Assembly (NCBI RefSeq): GCF_014199625.1
Contig: NZ_JACHNY010000001.1
Location: forward strand, 682,001-746,000
DNA length: 64,000 nt
From: Sphingomonas abaci
Lineage (GTDB): Bacteria > Pseudomonadota > Alphaproteobacteria > Sphingomonadales > Sphingomonadaceae
Direction of reading: 5' to 3'
A program made the translations under genes and the position numbers. Positions 53,596-61,301 of the stretch are shown here, one piece after another. The first letter of the stretch is position 1. Each line of letters opens with the position of its first letter. The notes beneath the pieces are model-generated. The model ran no database searches. It was not told the origin of the DNA and saw nothing but the letters and a program-made list of their open reading frames with translations.

Positions 53596-55251
53596 CTATT
53601 TCCGCGACCACATCTTCTCGCCGCCGACCCAGGTCTCCTGCACCTGGGTGGTGCGGAGCTCGGCGGGCGAGGCGGCGGTCGGGTCGCGGTCGACGATCAG
53701 GAAATCCGCGCGCTGGCCCGGCGCCAACCGCCCGAACTTGGTCTCGGCGAAGGCGGCATAGGCACCGCCCTGGGTGAAGGCCCGCCAGGCCTGTTCGCGC
53801 GTGACCGCCTCTTCGGGCCGCCAGCCGCCGGGCGGCTGCCCCTGCGCATCCTCGCGCGAGATGGCGGCGGCCCAGCCGGCGAAGGGATCGGGACTCTCCA
53901 CCGGATAGTCGGAACCGAAGGCCAGCGGCACGCCGTTCGCCAGCATCGTCCGCCACGCATAGGCCCCGGCCAGCCGCGCCGGCCCCAGTCGCGCCTCCGC
54001 CATCACCCGGTCGCTGGTCGCATGGACCGGCTGCATCGACGCGATCGTGCCATGCTGGCCAAACCGCTTCAGGTCGGCCGGGTCGACGATCTGGGCATGT
54101 TCGATCCGCCAGCGTCGGTCGCCCTTGTAGGTCTCCGACAGCTCGTCGATCGCGCCCAGCACCTCGGCATTGGTGGCGTCGCCGATCGCATGGACCGCGA
54201 CCTGGTAGCCGTCCATCGCCGCGCGGCTCATCAGGTTGCGCAGCACCGTGTCGGACAGGAAGCCCAGCCCCGATTCGCGCGGCGCATCGGCGTAGGGCGC
54301 CTTCAGCCAAGCGCCGCGCGAGCCCAGTGCGCCATCGCCGTACAGCTTCACGCCCGCCAGCCGCAGCCGGTCCTGATAGAGCCAGGGGGTCGGCCCCTTG
54401 CCGCCGATCCGCACCGTATCCTCGATGCCGGCGCCATAGCTGATCACGCGGATGCGCAGGTTGCCGATATCGCCCATGCGGCGATAGGTCAGCCAGTCGT
54501 CGACGCTGGTGCCCATGTCGGCGGTGGCGGTGACGCCGTTCGCCAGCAGCAGCGCCTGCGCCTTGAGAAAGGCGAGGTCGCGCTCCTTGGGCAAGGGCTG
54601 CGGCACCACTTTCTGGACCAGCGCCTGCGCGGCGTCGACGAACACGCCGGACGGCTGGCCGCCGCTCTTCTCGATCCGTCCGCCGGCCGGCGACACGGTC
54701 TTGGCGGTCACCCCCGCCTCGCGCAGCGCGACGCTGTTCGCCCAGCCGGCATGGCCATCGGCGCGGGCCAGCCAGACCGGCCGGTCTGGCACCGCCGCAT
54801 CCAGGTCGGCGGCGGTGGGGAAGCGGCCCAGTCCCCAGGCCTCCTGGTTCCAGCCGCCGCCCAGGATCCACTTGCGGTCGGGATTGGCGGCGGCATAGGC
54901 GCGGATGCGCGCCTGCGCCTCGGCCAGCGTACGCGCGCCCGACAGGTCGAGTTCGAGCTGGCGGAAGCCGAGCTCCAGCACATGGCCATGCGAATCGACG
55001 AAGCCGGGGATCAGCACCCGCCCCTTCATGTCCGCGCGCCAGTCGAGCTTATCGGGCCGCTTGTCCTTCGCCGACAGCAATTTGGTGACCTTGCCGTCGA
55101 GCGACATCAGCAGGCCGGTGAAGCGGACGACCTTGCCATCCGCGTCCAGCGTGATGCCCGTGACATTGTCGACCAACGCGTCCGCGCTCGCCGCCACGGG
55201 CCAGGCGATCAGCGACAGGGCGACCAGGCCCTTGATTGCATATCCTTGCAT
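53596..55251 (-). CDS. secreted amidohydrolase (YtcJ-like)
   Basis: 551 residues from ATG 55251. A signal peptide (GLVALSLIAWPVAASA) is followed by an amidohydrolase_3 domain: GFVDSHGHVLELG (HxH metal ligands), VAVHAIGDATNAEVL, RIEHAQIVDP, and GSDYPVESPDPFAGW (metal Asp). It should hydrolyse an amide or related bond in the periplasm; substrate unknown. Runs convergently toward ctrA. The 213-bp gap to ctrA holds the ctrA terminator and no gene. Confidence 0.88.
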   Translation of the reverse strand: MQGYAIKGLVALSLIAWPVAASADALVDNVTGITLDADGKVVRFTGLLMSLDGKVTKLLSAKDKRPDKLDWRADMKGRVLIPGFVDSHGHVLELGFRQLELDLSGARTLAEAQARIRAYAAANPDRKWILGGGWNQEAWGLGRFPTAADLDAAVPDRPVWLARADGHAGWANSVALREAGVTAKTVSPAGGRIEKSGGQPSGVFVDAAQALVQKVVPQPLPKERDLAFLKAQALLLANGVTATADMGTSVDDWLTYRRMGDIGNLRIRVISYGAGIEDTVRIGGKGPTPWLYQDRLRLAGVKLYGDGALGSRGAWLKAPYADAPRESGLGFLSDTVLRNLMSRAAMDGYQVAVHAIGDATNAEVLGAIDELSETYKGDRRWRIEHAQIVDPADLKRFGQHGTIASMQPVHATSDRVMAEARLGPARLAGAYAWRTMLANGVPLAFGSDYPVESPDPFAGWAAAISREDAQGQPPGGWRPEEAVTREQAWRAFTQGGAYAAFAETKFGRLAPGQRADFLIVDRDPTAASPAELRTTQVQETWVGGEKMWSRK

Positions 55252-55307
55252 GACATCGGCGCATAAGCGGTGTTTCCACGCCGCACCAGACGGTCTAACG
55301 ACGCCCG

Positions 55308-56552
55308 ATGACAACTCAGGTGAATGCGCCCACGGCTACACTGCCCGTTTCCATCGACGATGTCCGGGCCGCCCATGCGCGCATTCGCGATGCGATCGTC
55401 CGCACGCCGACCCTGGTCAGCCGCACCCTGTCGCAACTGACCGGCGCGACCGTCTATCTGAAGTTCGAGAATCTGCAGTTCACCGCCGCGTACAAGGAGC
55501 GCGGCGCGCTCAACACGCTGCTCCAGCTCAGCGACGCGGCGAAGGCGCAGGGCGTGATCGCCGCCTCGGCCGGCAATCACGCGCAAGGCCTGGCCTATCA
55601 CGCCAACCGGCTGGGCGTGCCCGCTACGATCGTGATGCCGCGCAACACGCCGACCGTGAAGGTGGTGCAGACCGAGGGGCATGGCGCGACCGTGGTGCTG
55701 GAGGGCGAGACGTTCGACGCCGCCTATGCCCATGCCCGGGTGCTGGAAGGCGAGCGCGGCTATACCTTCGTCCATCCGTTCGACGATCCGCGCATCATCG
55801 CCGGCCAGGGCACGCTGGCGCTGGAGATGCTGGAGGATGCGCCCGATATCGACACGTTCATCGTGCCGATCGGCGGCGGGGGCCTGATCTCGGGCCTGGC
55901 GACCGTCGCGCACGCCGCCGACCGGCCGGTCGAGGTGGTCGGCGTCCAGGCCGAACTCTATCCGTCGATGTACAACCGCATCCATGGCACCGACCTGCCC
56001 TGCGCCGGCGATACGCTGGCGGAGGGGATCGCGGTCAAGGAGCCGGGCGGGATCACCGCGCGGATCGTCGCCGCGCTGGTCGACGATCTGGTGCTGGTCG
56101 GCGAGCGGCAGCTGGAACAGGCGGTCAGCCTGTTGCTCCAGATCGAGAAGACGGTGGTGGAGGGCGCGGGCGCGGCCGGTCTGGCGGCGCTGCTTGCCCA
56201 TCCGGACCGGTTCCGGGGGCGGACGGTCGGCGTTGTGCTGTGCGGCGGCAATATCGATACGCGGCTGCTGGCCAATGTGCTGCTGCGCGACCTGGCGCGG
56301 TCCGGCCGGCTGGCCCGCTTGCGCATCCGGTTGCAGGATCGCCCCGGCGCCTTGTTCCACGTCGCCCGGATCTTCGATCAGGAACGCGTGAACATCATTG
56401 AGGTCTACCATCAGCGCGTCTTCACGACACTGCCCGCCAAGGGGCTGATCACCGATATCGAGTGCGAGACGCGCGACCGGGCGCATCTGGACCGGCTGAT
56501 CGCGGGCTTGCGCGATGCCGGTTATGAAACCAGCCAGGTCGAACTGGCCTGA
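55308..56552 (+). CDS. ilvA: threonine ammonia-lyase with C-terminal ACT domain
   Basis: 414 residues. PLP-dependent deamination of threonine to 2-oxobutanoate, first step toward isoleucine. Schiff-base Lys lies in FTAAYKERGALN; SAGNHAQG binds PLP phosphate; GGGGLISGL and CGGNID complete the site. The last ~80 residues (RIRLQDRPGALFHVARIF) are a single ACT domain typical of the ~400-residue class. Divergent from the amidohydrolase with 56 nt between starts. A second, shorter dehydratase is at 62249-63223. Confidence 0.93.
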   Translation: MTTQVNAPTATLPVSIDDVRAAHARIRDAIVRTPTLVSRTLSQLTGATVYLKFENLQFTAAYKERGALNTLLQLSDAAKAQGVIAASAGNHAQGLAYHANRLGVPATIVMPRNTPTVKVVQTEGHGATVVLEGETFDAAYAHARVLEGERGYTFVHPFDDPRIIAGQGTLALEMLEDAPDIDTFIVPIGGGGLISGLATVAHAADRPVEVVGVQAELYPSMYNRIHGTDLPCAGDTLAEGIAVKEPGGITARIVAALVDDLVLVGERQLEQAVSLLLQIEKTVVEGAGAAGLAALLAHPDRFRGRTVGVVLCGGNIDTRLLANVLLRDLARSGRLARLRIRLQDRPGALFHVARIFDQERVNIIEVYHQRVFTTLPAKGLITDIECETRDRAHLDRLIAGLRDAGYETSQVELA

Positions 56553-56566
56553 ACATCTAATGGCAA

Positions 56567-56600
56567 GGGAAACGGCGGGAAAGGGGAAACGGCGGGAAAG
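56567..56600 (+). repeat. perfect 17-bp tandem duplication after ilvA
   Basis: GGGAAACGGCGGGAAAG occurs twice without a gap (56567-56583, 56584-56600). Copy 2 forms one arm of the hairpin described next, so copy 1 offers an alternative arm. Confidence 0.85.
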
Positions 56601-56618
56601 GCCGAAGCCCTTCCCGCC
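56591..56618. terminator. hairpin between convergent ilvA and small secreted protein gene
   Basis: GGCGGGAA (56591-56598) pairs with TTCCCGCC (56611-56618). It sits between the ilvA stop (56552) and the minus-strand stop at 56630 and can serve both. T-runs are short. Confidence 0.5.
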
Positions 56619-56629
56619 GCGCAGCACGA

Positions 56630-56875
56630 TTAGTTGCTGTCCGAGTTGTCGTCCTTGACGACGGCGACAACGCCGATCGCCACGACGCCGGCCGCGATCA
56701 GCGCACCGAGCAGCGCGCCGCCACCGGCCGCCTTGTTGGCCTTCGCCGACGGCGCGCTGGCGCGCACCGACTTGGCGACCGACAGCGACGACGCCGGATT
56801 GGCGGGCGCGGCCATTGCGGGGACCGAGATCGCCGACGCGGCGAGAAGGGCGACGGCAGAGGTGAACTTCTTCAT
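56630..56875 (-). CDS. small exported protein with C-terminal membrane helix, EcfG-driven
   Basis: 81 residues. Signal-peptide-like start (KKFTSAVALLAASAISVPAMAA), a Ser/Ala/Lys middle, a second hydrophobic segment (GGGALLGALIAAGVVAIGVVAVV) and an acidic tail DDNSDSN. I recall similar small proteins in many Sphingomonas genomes, without a function. GGGAGGA stands before ATG 56875, and a perfect EcfG promoter lies upstream, so it is probably a general-stress protein of the envelope. Confidence 0.75.
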   Translation of the reverse strand: MKKFTSAVALLAASAISVPAMAAPANPASSLSVAKSVRASAPSAKANKAAGGGALLGALIAAGVVAIGVVAVVKDDNSDSN

Positions 56876-56902
56876 AAAAATCCTCCCATTGGGAAATTCG
56901 GC

Positions 56903-56927
56903 AACGCAACTAGGATCAGGACGTTCC
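56903..56927 (-). promoter_or_regulatory. consensus EcfG promoter of the small exported protein gene
   Basis: Minus strand: GGAAC (56927-56923), 16 nt, CGTT (56906-56903), an exact match to the alphaproteobacterial EcfG consensus. Expected start of transcription near 56896, ~20 nt before the ATG, leaving room only for the GGGAGGA ribosome site. Confidence 0.75.
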
Positions 56928-57052
56928 CCACCCGATATCGTGTATCCGGCCTCTGTGACGCCGTTGACACAATTTGATGGTAAACCTCCTTTTCAGATCC
57001 AGTCGCTACCGACATATAACAGCGTAACGACTTTTGTGGGGGTTTTTCGGCG

Positions 57053-57859
57053 GTGACCGCGCCTTTTCGTTTTCCGCGCTTCTTCGTCACGACGCCGTCG
57101 CCCTGCCCGTACCTTCCGGGACGGCAGGAACGAAAGGTGTTTACGGAGTTGACGGGCCCCCATGCCAGCGAGCTGAACGACGCGCTCAGCCGCATCGGCT
57201 TCCGCCGCAGCCAGGGCGTGGCCTATCGCCCGTCCTGCACCGGCTGCACCGCTTGCGTATCCGTGCGGGTGATCAATGCCGACTTCGTGCCCAATGCGAC
57301 GCAGCGCAAGTTGCTGCGACGCAACGCGGATTTGGAAGTGGTCGCGTGCCGCGCCTGGGCGACCGACGAGCAGTACCAACTGCTCCGCCGCTATCTTGGC
57401 CATCGCCATCCGGGCGGCGGCATGGCCAATATGGACGAGGACGACTTCGCCGACATGGTCGAACATTCGCCGGTCGATTCGCTGATCGTCGAATATCGCG
57501 AGCCGCCGGTGAACGGCCGACGCGGCAAGCTGGTGGGCGCCTGCCTGACCGACCGCCAGGCTGACGGGCTGTCAATGATCTACAGCTTCTTCGCGACCGA
57601 CGGGGATGGCGGTGATTCGCCGATCCGGCCGGGCCTGGGCAATCTGATCATCATGGATCACATCATGCGGGCGCGGGAGGCGGGCCTGCCCTATCTCTAC
57701 CTGGGCTATTGGGTGAAGGGTTCGGCGCGCATGGCGTACAAGACGCGCTACCGGCCCCTGGAGGTGCTGGGGCCGTCGGGCTGGCGGTTGCTGCGCGACG
57801 AGGATGCGGCAGAGACCGGCTATCCGCAGACCGGCGCCGCGGTCGGCAAGCCGGTCTGA
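57053..57859 (+). CDS. bpt: aspartate/glutamate leucyltransferase (Bpt) / arginyltransferase family
   Basis: 268 residues, GTG start 57053. The family adds Leu or Arg from tRNA to N-terminal acidic residues, marking proteins for ClpAP/ClpS decay. Marks: [66 protein letters not shown]. Bacterial members of this length are usually Bpt (leucyl). Divergent from the small exported protein gene; the SRP RNA gene follows on the other strand. Confidence 0.9.
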   Translation: MTAPFRFPRFFVTTPSPCPYLPGRQERKVFTELTGPHASELNDALSRIGFRRSQGVAYRPSCTGCTACVSVRVINADFVPNATQRKLLRRNADLEVVACRAWATDEQYQLLRRYLGHRHPGGGMANMDEDDFADMVEHSPVDSLIVEYREPPVNGRRGKLVGACLTDRQADGLSMIYSFFATDGDGGDSPIRPGLGNLIIMDHIMRAREAGLPYLYLGYWVKGSARMAYKTRYRPLEVLGPSGWRLLRDEDAAETGYPQTGAAVGKPV

Positions 57860-57890
57860 GTCCAACTCGACAGGATGGCGGATACGACAA

Positions 57891-57919
57891 GGGCCAGGAC
57901 GCATCCGCGTCTCTGGCCC
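57891..57919 (-). terminator. hairpin downstream of the SRP RNA gene
   Basis: GGGCCAG and CTGGCCC arms (57891-57897, 57913-57919), extended inward by GACGC/GCGTC, lie just past the 3' end of the SRP RNA. On the minus strand TTGTC follows, a weak T-run. Confidence 0.5.
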
Positions 57920-57928
57920 TATGTCATG

Positions 57929-58024
57929 CGGTGGGAGCCGGAACGACCCGCGGCGAAATCGTTGCGGCTGCTTCCTTCCGGATCTGACCGGGTTGGCGAC
58001 GACCACGTCCGCCCGACTCCCGCG
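57929..58024 (-). ncRNA. ffs: small SRP RNA (4.5S-like)
   Basis: On the minus strand the conserved SRP domain IV is clear: GGTCAGATCCGGAAGGAAGC, with the GGAA tetraloop region and symmetric loop that bind Ffh. The ends close as GGGAGTCGG (58021-58013) with CCGGCTCCC (57941-57933), allowing one G-U pair. Length ~90-96 nt fits the short alphaproteobacterial type without an Alu domain. It guides co-translational membrane targeting with Ffh/FtsY. Exact ends are uncertain by a few bases. Confidence 0.9.
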
Positions 58025-58028
58025 CGCC

Positions 58029-58056
58029 CTATGGCGGAGCCGGGCGGCGGGATCAA
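58029..58056 (-). promoter_or_regulatory. sigma-70-like promoter for the SRP RNA
   Basis: Minus strand: TTGATC (58056-58051), 16 nt, CCATAG (58034-58029), which places the transcription start at ~58022, exactly where the SRP RNA stem begins. The same stretch contains a 9-bp-stem hairpin (58039-58073) that could end the upstream minus-strand gene. Confidence 0.5.
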
Positions 58057-58080
58057 GCCCTCTCCCGCCCGGCCGGTCGA

Positions 58081-58314
58081 TCAGCGATAGCGGCGCACGG
58101 TGCGGCACACCCGCTCGCGATGACCATGGACCCAGCGGTTGGTGCAGACCTTGCGGGTCGTGACGCGCTGACGGTGGTGGGGGCGTGCATCGTGGCGGAC
58201 CACGGTGCGCTCGTGGACGACGGTGCGCTGCGCCGCTGCGGGGGTGGCGAGGGCGATCGGCGACAGGCCGGTGAGCGCGACCAGGCCGGCCGCCATGAAG
58301 GTCTTGATGGTCAT
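58081..58314 (-). CDS. small basic exported protein
   Basis: 77 residues. A signal peptide ending near ATPAAA is followed by a strongly basic mature part rich in Arg, His and Val, with two cysteines (KVCTNRW, RVCRTV). ATG 58314 has AAAAGGAT upstream. It lies 24 nt after the stop of a similar small exported protein, so the two are likely one operon. No known domain; probably periplasmic, function unknown. Confidence 0.6.
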   Translation of the reverse strand: MTIKTFMAAGLVALTGLSPIALATPAAAQRTVVHERTVVRHDARPHHRQRVTTRKVCTNRWVHGHRERVCRTVRRYR

Positions 58315-58338
58315 GATCTTATCCTTTTCGTCGAGGGC

Positions 58339-58638
58339 TTAACGATAGACGCGATAGCATTGCCGGCCGTAATAGCCGCGCTCGCAGATCAACCGGCCGC
58401 GATCCCGGCCATGGGCCCAACGCGGCCCGCGATCCCAGCGATGGCCGCCCTGCCACCGAGGTCCGCGATCGTCACGCCAGCCATAGCCATGGCCGTAATG
58501 CCGGCCCGGCCCGCGCTCCCAGCCGGGGCCCCGATCCCAGCCGGGTCCGCGATGGTCCCACCGCTGCGCCTCGGCCGGCAGGGCGGCCAGGGTTCCGGTG
58601 GCGAGCAGGCCGGCACCGATCAGTGCTGCAATCTTCAT
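58339..58638 (-). CDS. small Gly/Arg/Trp-rich exported protein
   Basis: 99 residues from ATG 58638. A signal peptide (IAALIGAGLLATGTLAALPAEA) precedes a low-complexity mature part with repeated RGPGW-like units, His/Tyr residues and a cysteine-containing tail CERGYYGRQCYRVYR. I recognise no domain. A longer frame upstream to 58776 lacks a good start. Paired with the next basic exported protein. Confidence 0.6.
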   Translation of the reverse strand: MKIAALIGAGLLATGTLAALPAEAQRWDHRGPGWDRGPGWERGPGRHYGHGYGWRDDRGPRWQGGHRWDRGPRWAHGRDRGRLICERGYYGRQCYRVYR

Positions 58639-58777
58639 GGCTCGATACTCCGTTACGCACCCGCCGGATGAAGCGGGTATGACCAGAGGATTACGACCAT
58701 GGCGATGGATCACGGCTGAACCCGCCGTTGTCGCGCTGTCAGGAATGTCAACCGAAAACGATTGCGTTTGTAACAAT

Positions 58778-59080
58778 TTATGTCACGCGTACGATCATGC
58801 CCGCCTGCGCCATGGTCAGGCGCACCTGACAGGCCAGCCGGCTGGTGCGCGTCGCGGCGGGCACCAGGTCGAGCATGTCCTCCTCCGCCTCGCTCGGTGG
58901 CGGCAGGCGGTCGGCATCCTCGGCGGCGATGACGACATGACAGGTCGCGCAGGCGAGCTGGCCACCGCACGTCCCCTCCAGCGGCATCCCCGCCGCCTGC
59001 GCCACGTCGAGCAGCCGCGCCCCGACGTCTGCCTCGACAGCCACGCGCCCGCCGCGATGCTCGAAGACCAGCGGGATCAT
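58778..59080 (-). CDS. adrenodoxin-type [2Fe-2S] ferredoxin
   Basis: 100 residues. Cluster ligands CGGQLACATC (C-x5-C-x2-C) near residue 38-47 and a fourth Cys in LACQV (~84), the spacing of ISC/adrenodoxin-type ferredoxins. It overlaps the stop of the preceding cysteine desulfurase by ATGA and is the last gene of that operon. Likely electron donor for Fe-S assembly or a partner oxidoreductase. Confidence 0.9.
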   Translation of the reverse strand: MIPLVFEHRGGRVAVEADVGARLLDVAQAAGMPLEGTCGGQLACATCHVVIAAEDADRLPPPSEAEEDMLDLVPAATRTSRLACQVRLTMAQAGMIVRVT

Positions 59081-60156
59081 TGCGCCGCCGCCGCGTCGGC
59101 GATCCGCTCCAGCGCGGCGACCAGCGCGACTTCCGACGTGTCGCGGCCGAAGCCGATGCGGATCGACGACCGCGCCGCCGCCTCCGACAAGCCGATCGCG
59201 CGCAGCACATGGCTGGACCGCCCCGAACCGCTGGCGCAGGCCGATCCGGCGGAAAAGGCCAGGTCGCGGCAATCGCTCATCAGCCGCGCGACATCCAGGC
59301 CGGGCCGCCGCACATTGACATTGCCATGGTATCGCCGCGCCGAATCGCCGTTCAGCGTCCAGCCGCGCGCCGGCGACAGGGTCGCGCGCGCCGCCTGCCA
59401 CAGGTGTTCGACATGCGCCGTATCCACGGCCGCCTGCTCGCGCATCAGCGTCGCCGCCGCGCCGAATCCCGCGCACAGCGCCGGGCTGAGCGTGCCCGAC
59501 CGGCCGCCCTCCTGGTCGCCGCCGTGCAGCAGCGTCGCCGGCGCCCCGTTCCGCATCCACAAGCCGCCGATCCCCTTGGGACCATGGACCTTGTGCGCCG
59601 ACAACGCGATCCAGTCGACGCCTTCGGGCATGGCGACACGGCCATAGCCCTGCACCGCGTCGCACAGCATCGTCGCACCGACCGCGTGCGCCAGCGCAGC
59701 CAGGTCGGCGACCGGCTGGATCACCCCGATCTCGTTGTTGACCAGCATCGCCGCGACCAACCCGACGCCCGGGCGGATCGCCGCGCGCGCCGCGGCCAGG
59801 TCGACCAGCCCATCCGCGCCGACCGGCAGGATCGTGACGTCGCGCCCGTGCGCCGCCTCGGCCGCGACGCTGTCGAGCACGGCCGCATGTTCGGTGGCGA
59901 TCGTGACGATGCCGCCCTCGCTTCCCTTGATCGCCCAGTTGATCGACTCGGTCGCGCCGCCGGTGAAGGCCAGCCGCCCGCCCGCCGGCAGCAGCGCGGC
60001 GACCGAATCGCGCGCCACCTCGACCCCCGCCCGCGCCAGGCGCCCGGCGCGATGCGCGCTGTGCGGATTGCCATGCTGGTCGGTGAACCAGGGCAGCATC
60101 GCCGCCAGGGCCTCGGGCGCGAGCGGCGTCGTCGCCTGGTAGTCGAGATAGGTCAT
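59077..60156 (-). CDS. cysteine desulfurase, NifS/IscS-like (second of tandem pair)
   Basis: 359 residues from ATG 60156. PLP enzyme that takes sulfur from cysteine. The Schiff-base Lys is in SAHKVHGPKG; the active-site Cys lies in the SAGSACASGSG loop; NNEIGVIQP and TGGATESIN are family marks. It overlaps the first desulfurase by ATGA and the ferredoxin by ATGA. The two desulfurases are clearly paralogous but well diverged. Confidence 0.9.
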   Translation of the reverse strand: MTYLDYQATTPLAPEALAAMLPWFTDQHGNPHSAHRAGRLARAGVEVARDSVAALLPAGGRLAFTGGATESINWAIKGSEGGIVTIATEHAAVLDSVAAEAAHGRDVTILPVGADGLVDLAAARAAIRPGVGLVAAMLVNNEIGVIQPVADLAALAHAVGATMLCDAVQGYGRVAMPEGVDWIALSAHKVHGPKGIGGLWMRNGAPATLLHGGDQEGGRSGTLSPALCAGFGAAATLMREQAAVDTAHVEHLWQAARATLSPARGWTLNGDSARRYHGNVNVRRPGLDVARLMSDCRDLAFSAGSACASGSGRSSHVLRAIGLSEAAARSSIRIGFGRDTSEVALVAALERIADAAAAQ

Positions 60157-61262
60157 GCCGCGAACCGGCCGGTCGCCCGCGCCATCGCGCGCCACGCGAC
60201 GACGAACGCCTCAACCTGCGCCACCGTTGTGGTGCGACCGAAGCTGACGCGGATCACCTCGCGGCTGTCCTCGGCGCGCCAGCCCATCGCCGCCAGCACG
60301 TGGCTGGGCTTCATGCTGCCGCTGGCGCAGGCGCTGCCGGCCGACACCGCGAAGCCTGCCAGGTCGAGGCGGATCAGCTGGGTCGTCGCGGCGACGCCGG
60401 GCAGCCGATAGGCGCCGATCGCGGGATGCCGCCAGCCGCCCGCCGCGACGGCGATGCCGCCCGAACGCGTGATCCGGTCATCGAGCATCGCGCGCAGCTC
60501 CGCATGATCCGGCTCCGGCTCGGCGAGCGCGGCGGCATAGCCGAGCGCCCCCGGCAGGTTCTCGGTGCCCGGCCGATAGCCGCGCTCCTGTCCACCGCTG
60601 GGGCTCAGCAGCGCCAGGTCCCGGACCAGCAGCGCGCCGATCCCCGGCGGCCCGCCGCGCTTGTGCGCCGACAGGGCGATCAGGTCGGCATGGCCGGCCA
60701 GCGCCGGGTCCGCGCCTGCCGGCATCTGCGCGGCATCAACCAGCAGGTGCGCGCGCGCCGCATGGACCGCCTCCGCGATCGCCGCGATCGGCTGGCGCAG
60801 GCCCGTCTCGCTATTCGCCCATTGCACCGCGACCAGGTCGCCCGGCGCCGGCCGCAGCGCAGCCGGATCGACCAGCCCGTCCGCGCCCACCGGCAGCGTC
60901 CGCGCATCGGCGCGCACGCGCAGCACCGCGTCATGCTCGACCGCGCTGACATGGATGCGCCCCGCCGGCTGGAAGCGGCCGAGCGCGATCGCCAGCGCCT
61001 CGCTCGCCCCGCTGGTGAACAGCAGTTCGTGCCGCCAGCCATAGGCGGCGGCCACCGCGCCCCGCGCATCCTCCAGCGCCGCTTTCGCCGCCCGCCCTTC
61101 GGCGTGCGGGCTGGACGGATTGGCCCAGCGCGCCATCCCCTCCAGGACAGCCGCACGGGCGGCGTCGGTCATCATCGTGGTGGCGGCATGATCGAGATAG
61201 GTGCGCAAAGCCGGGGCCGTTTCGATTGCGGAAGGAGGCGTGAGGCTTATATAGCGCCCCAT
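60153..61262 (-). CDS. cysteine desulfurase, NifS/IscS-like (first of tandem pair)
   Basis: 369 residues from ATG 61262; a TTG near 61208 (start of RTYLDHAATT) is an alternative. Lys in SAHKRGGPPG, Cys in SAGSACASGSM, NSETGLRQP. Slightly unusual are SSPHAEGRAAK in place of the common NPSSxHxxG and a Trp-rich WANPSS. First gene of a three-gene coupled operon with a second desulfurase and a ferredoxin; divergent from the hydrolase-fold gene with 39 nt between. Confidence 0.9.
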   Translation of the reverse strand: MGRYISLTPPSAIETAPALRTYLDHAATTMMTDAARAAVLEGMARWANPSSPHAEGRAAKAALEDARGAVAAAYGWRHELLFTSGASEALAIALGRFQPAGRIHVSAVEHDAVLRVRADARTLPVGADGLVDPAALRPAPGDLVAVQWANSETGLRQPIAAIAEAVHAARAHLLVDAAQMPAGADPALAGHADLIALSAHKRGGPPGIGALLVRDLALLSPSGGQERGYRPGTENLPGALGYAAALAEPEPDHAELRAMLDDRITRSGGIAVAAGGWRHPAIGAYRLPGVAATTQLIRLDLAGFAVSAGSACASGSMKPSHVLAAMGWRAEDSREVIRVSFGRTTTVAQVEAFVVAWRAMARATGRFAA

Positions 61263-61301
61263 ATCTCCCGCTCCACCCTGGGGCCTAGCCCGAGTTTTCC
61301 G

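Noticed and set aside
53579..54871. 430-codon alternative minus frame inside the amidohydrolase
   Set aside because: The neighbouring minus frame has a signal peptide and metal-binding motifs; this one reads as Arg/Gly-rich noise.
57939..57963. GGAAC-N15-CGTT pattern on the plus strand
   Set aside because: It lies inside the SRP RNA gene, has 15-nt spacing and no downstream gene in that orientation; judged coincidental.
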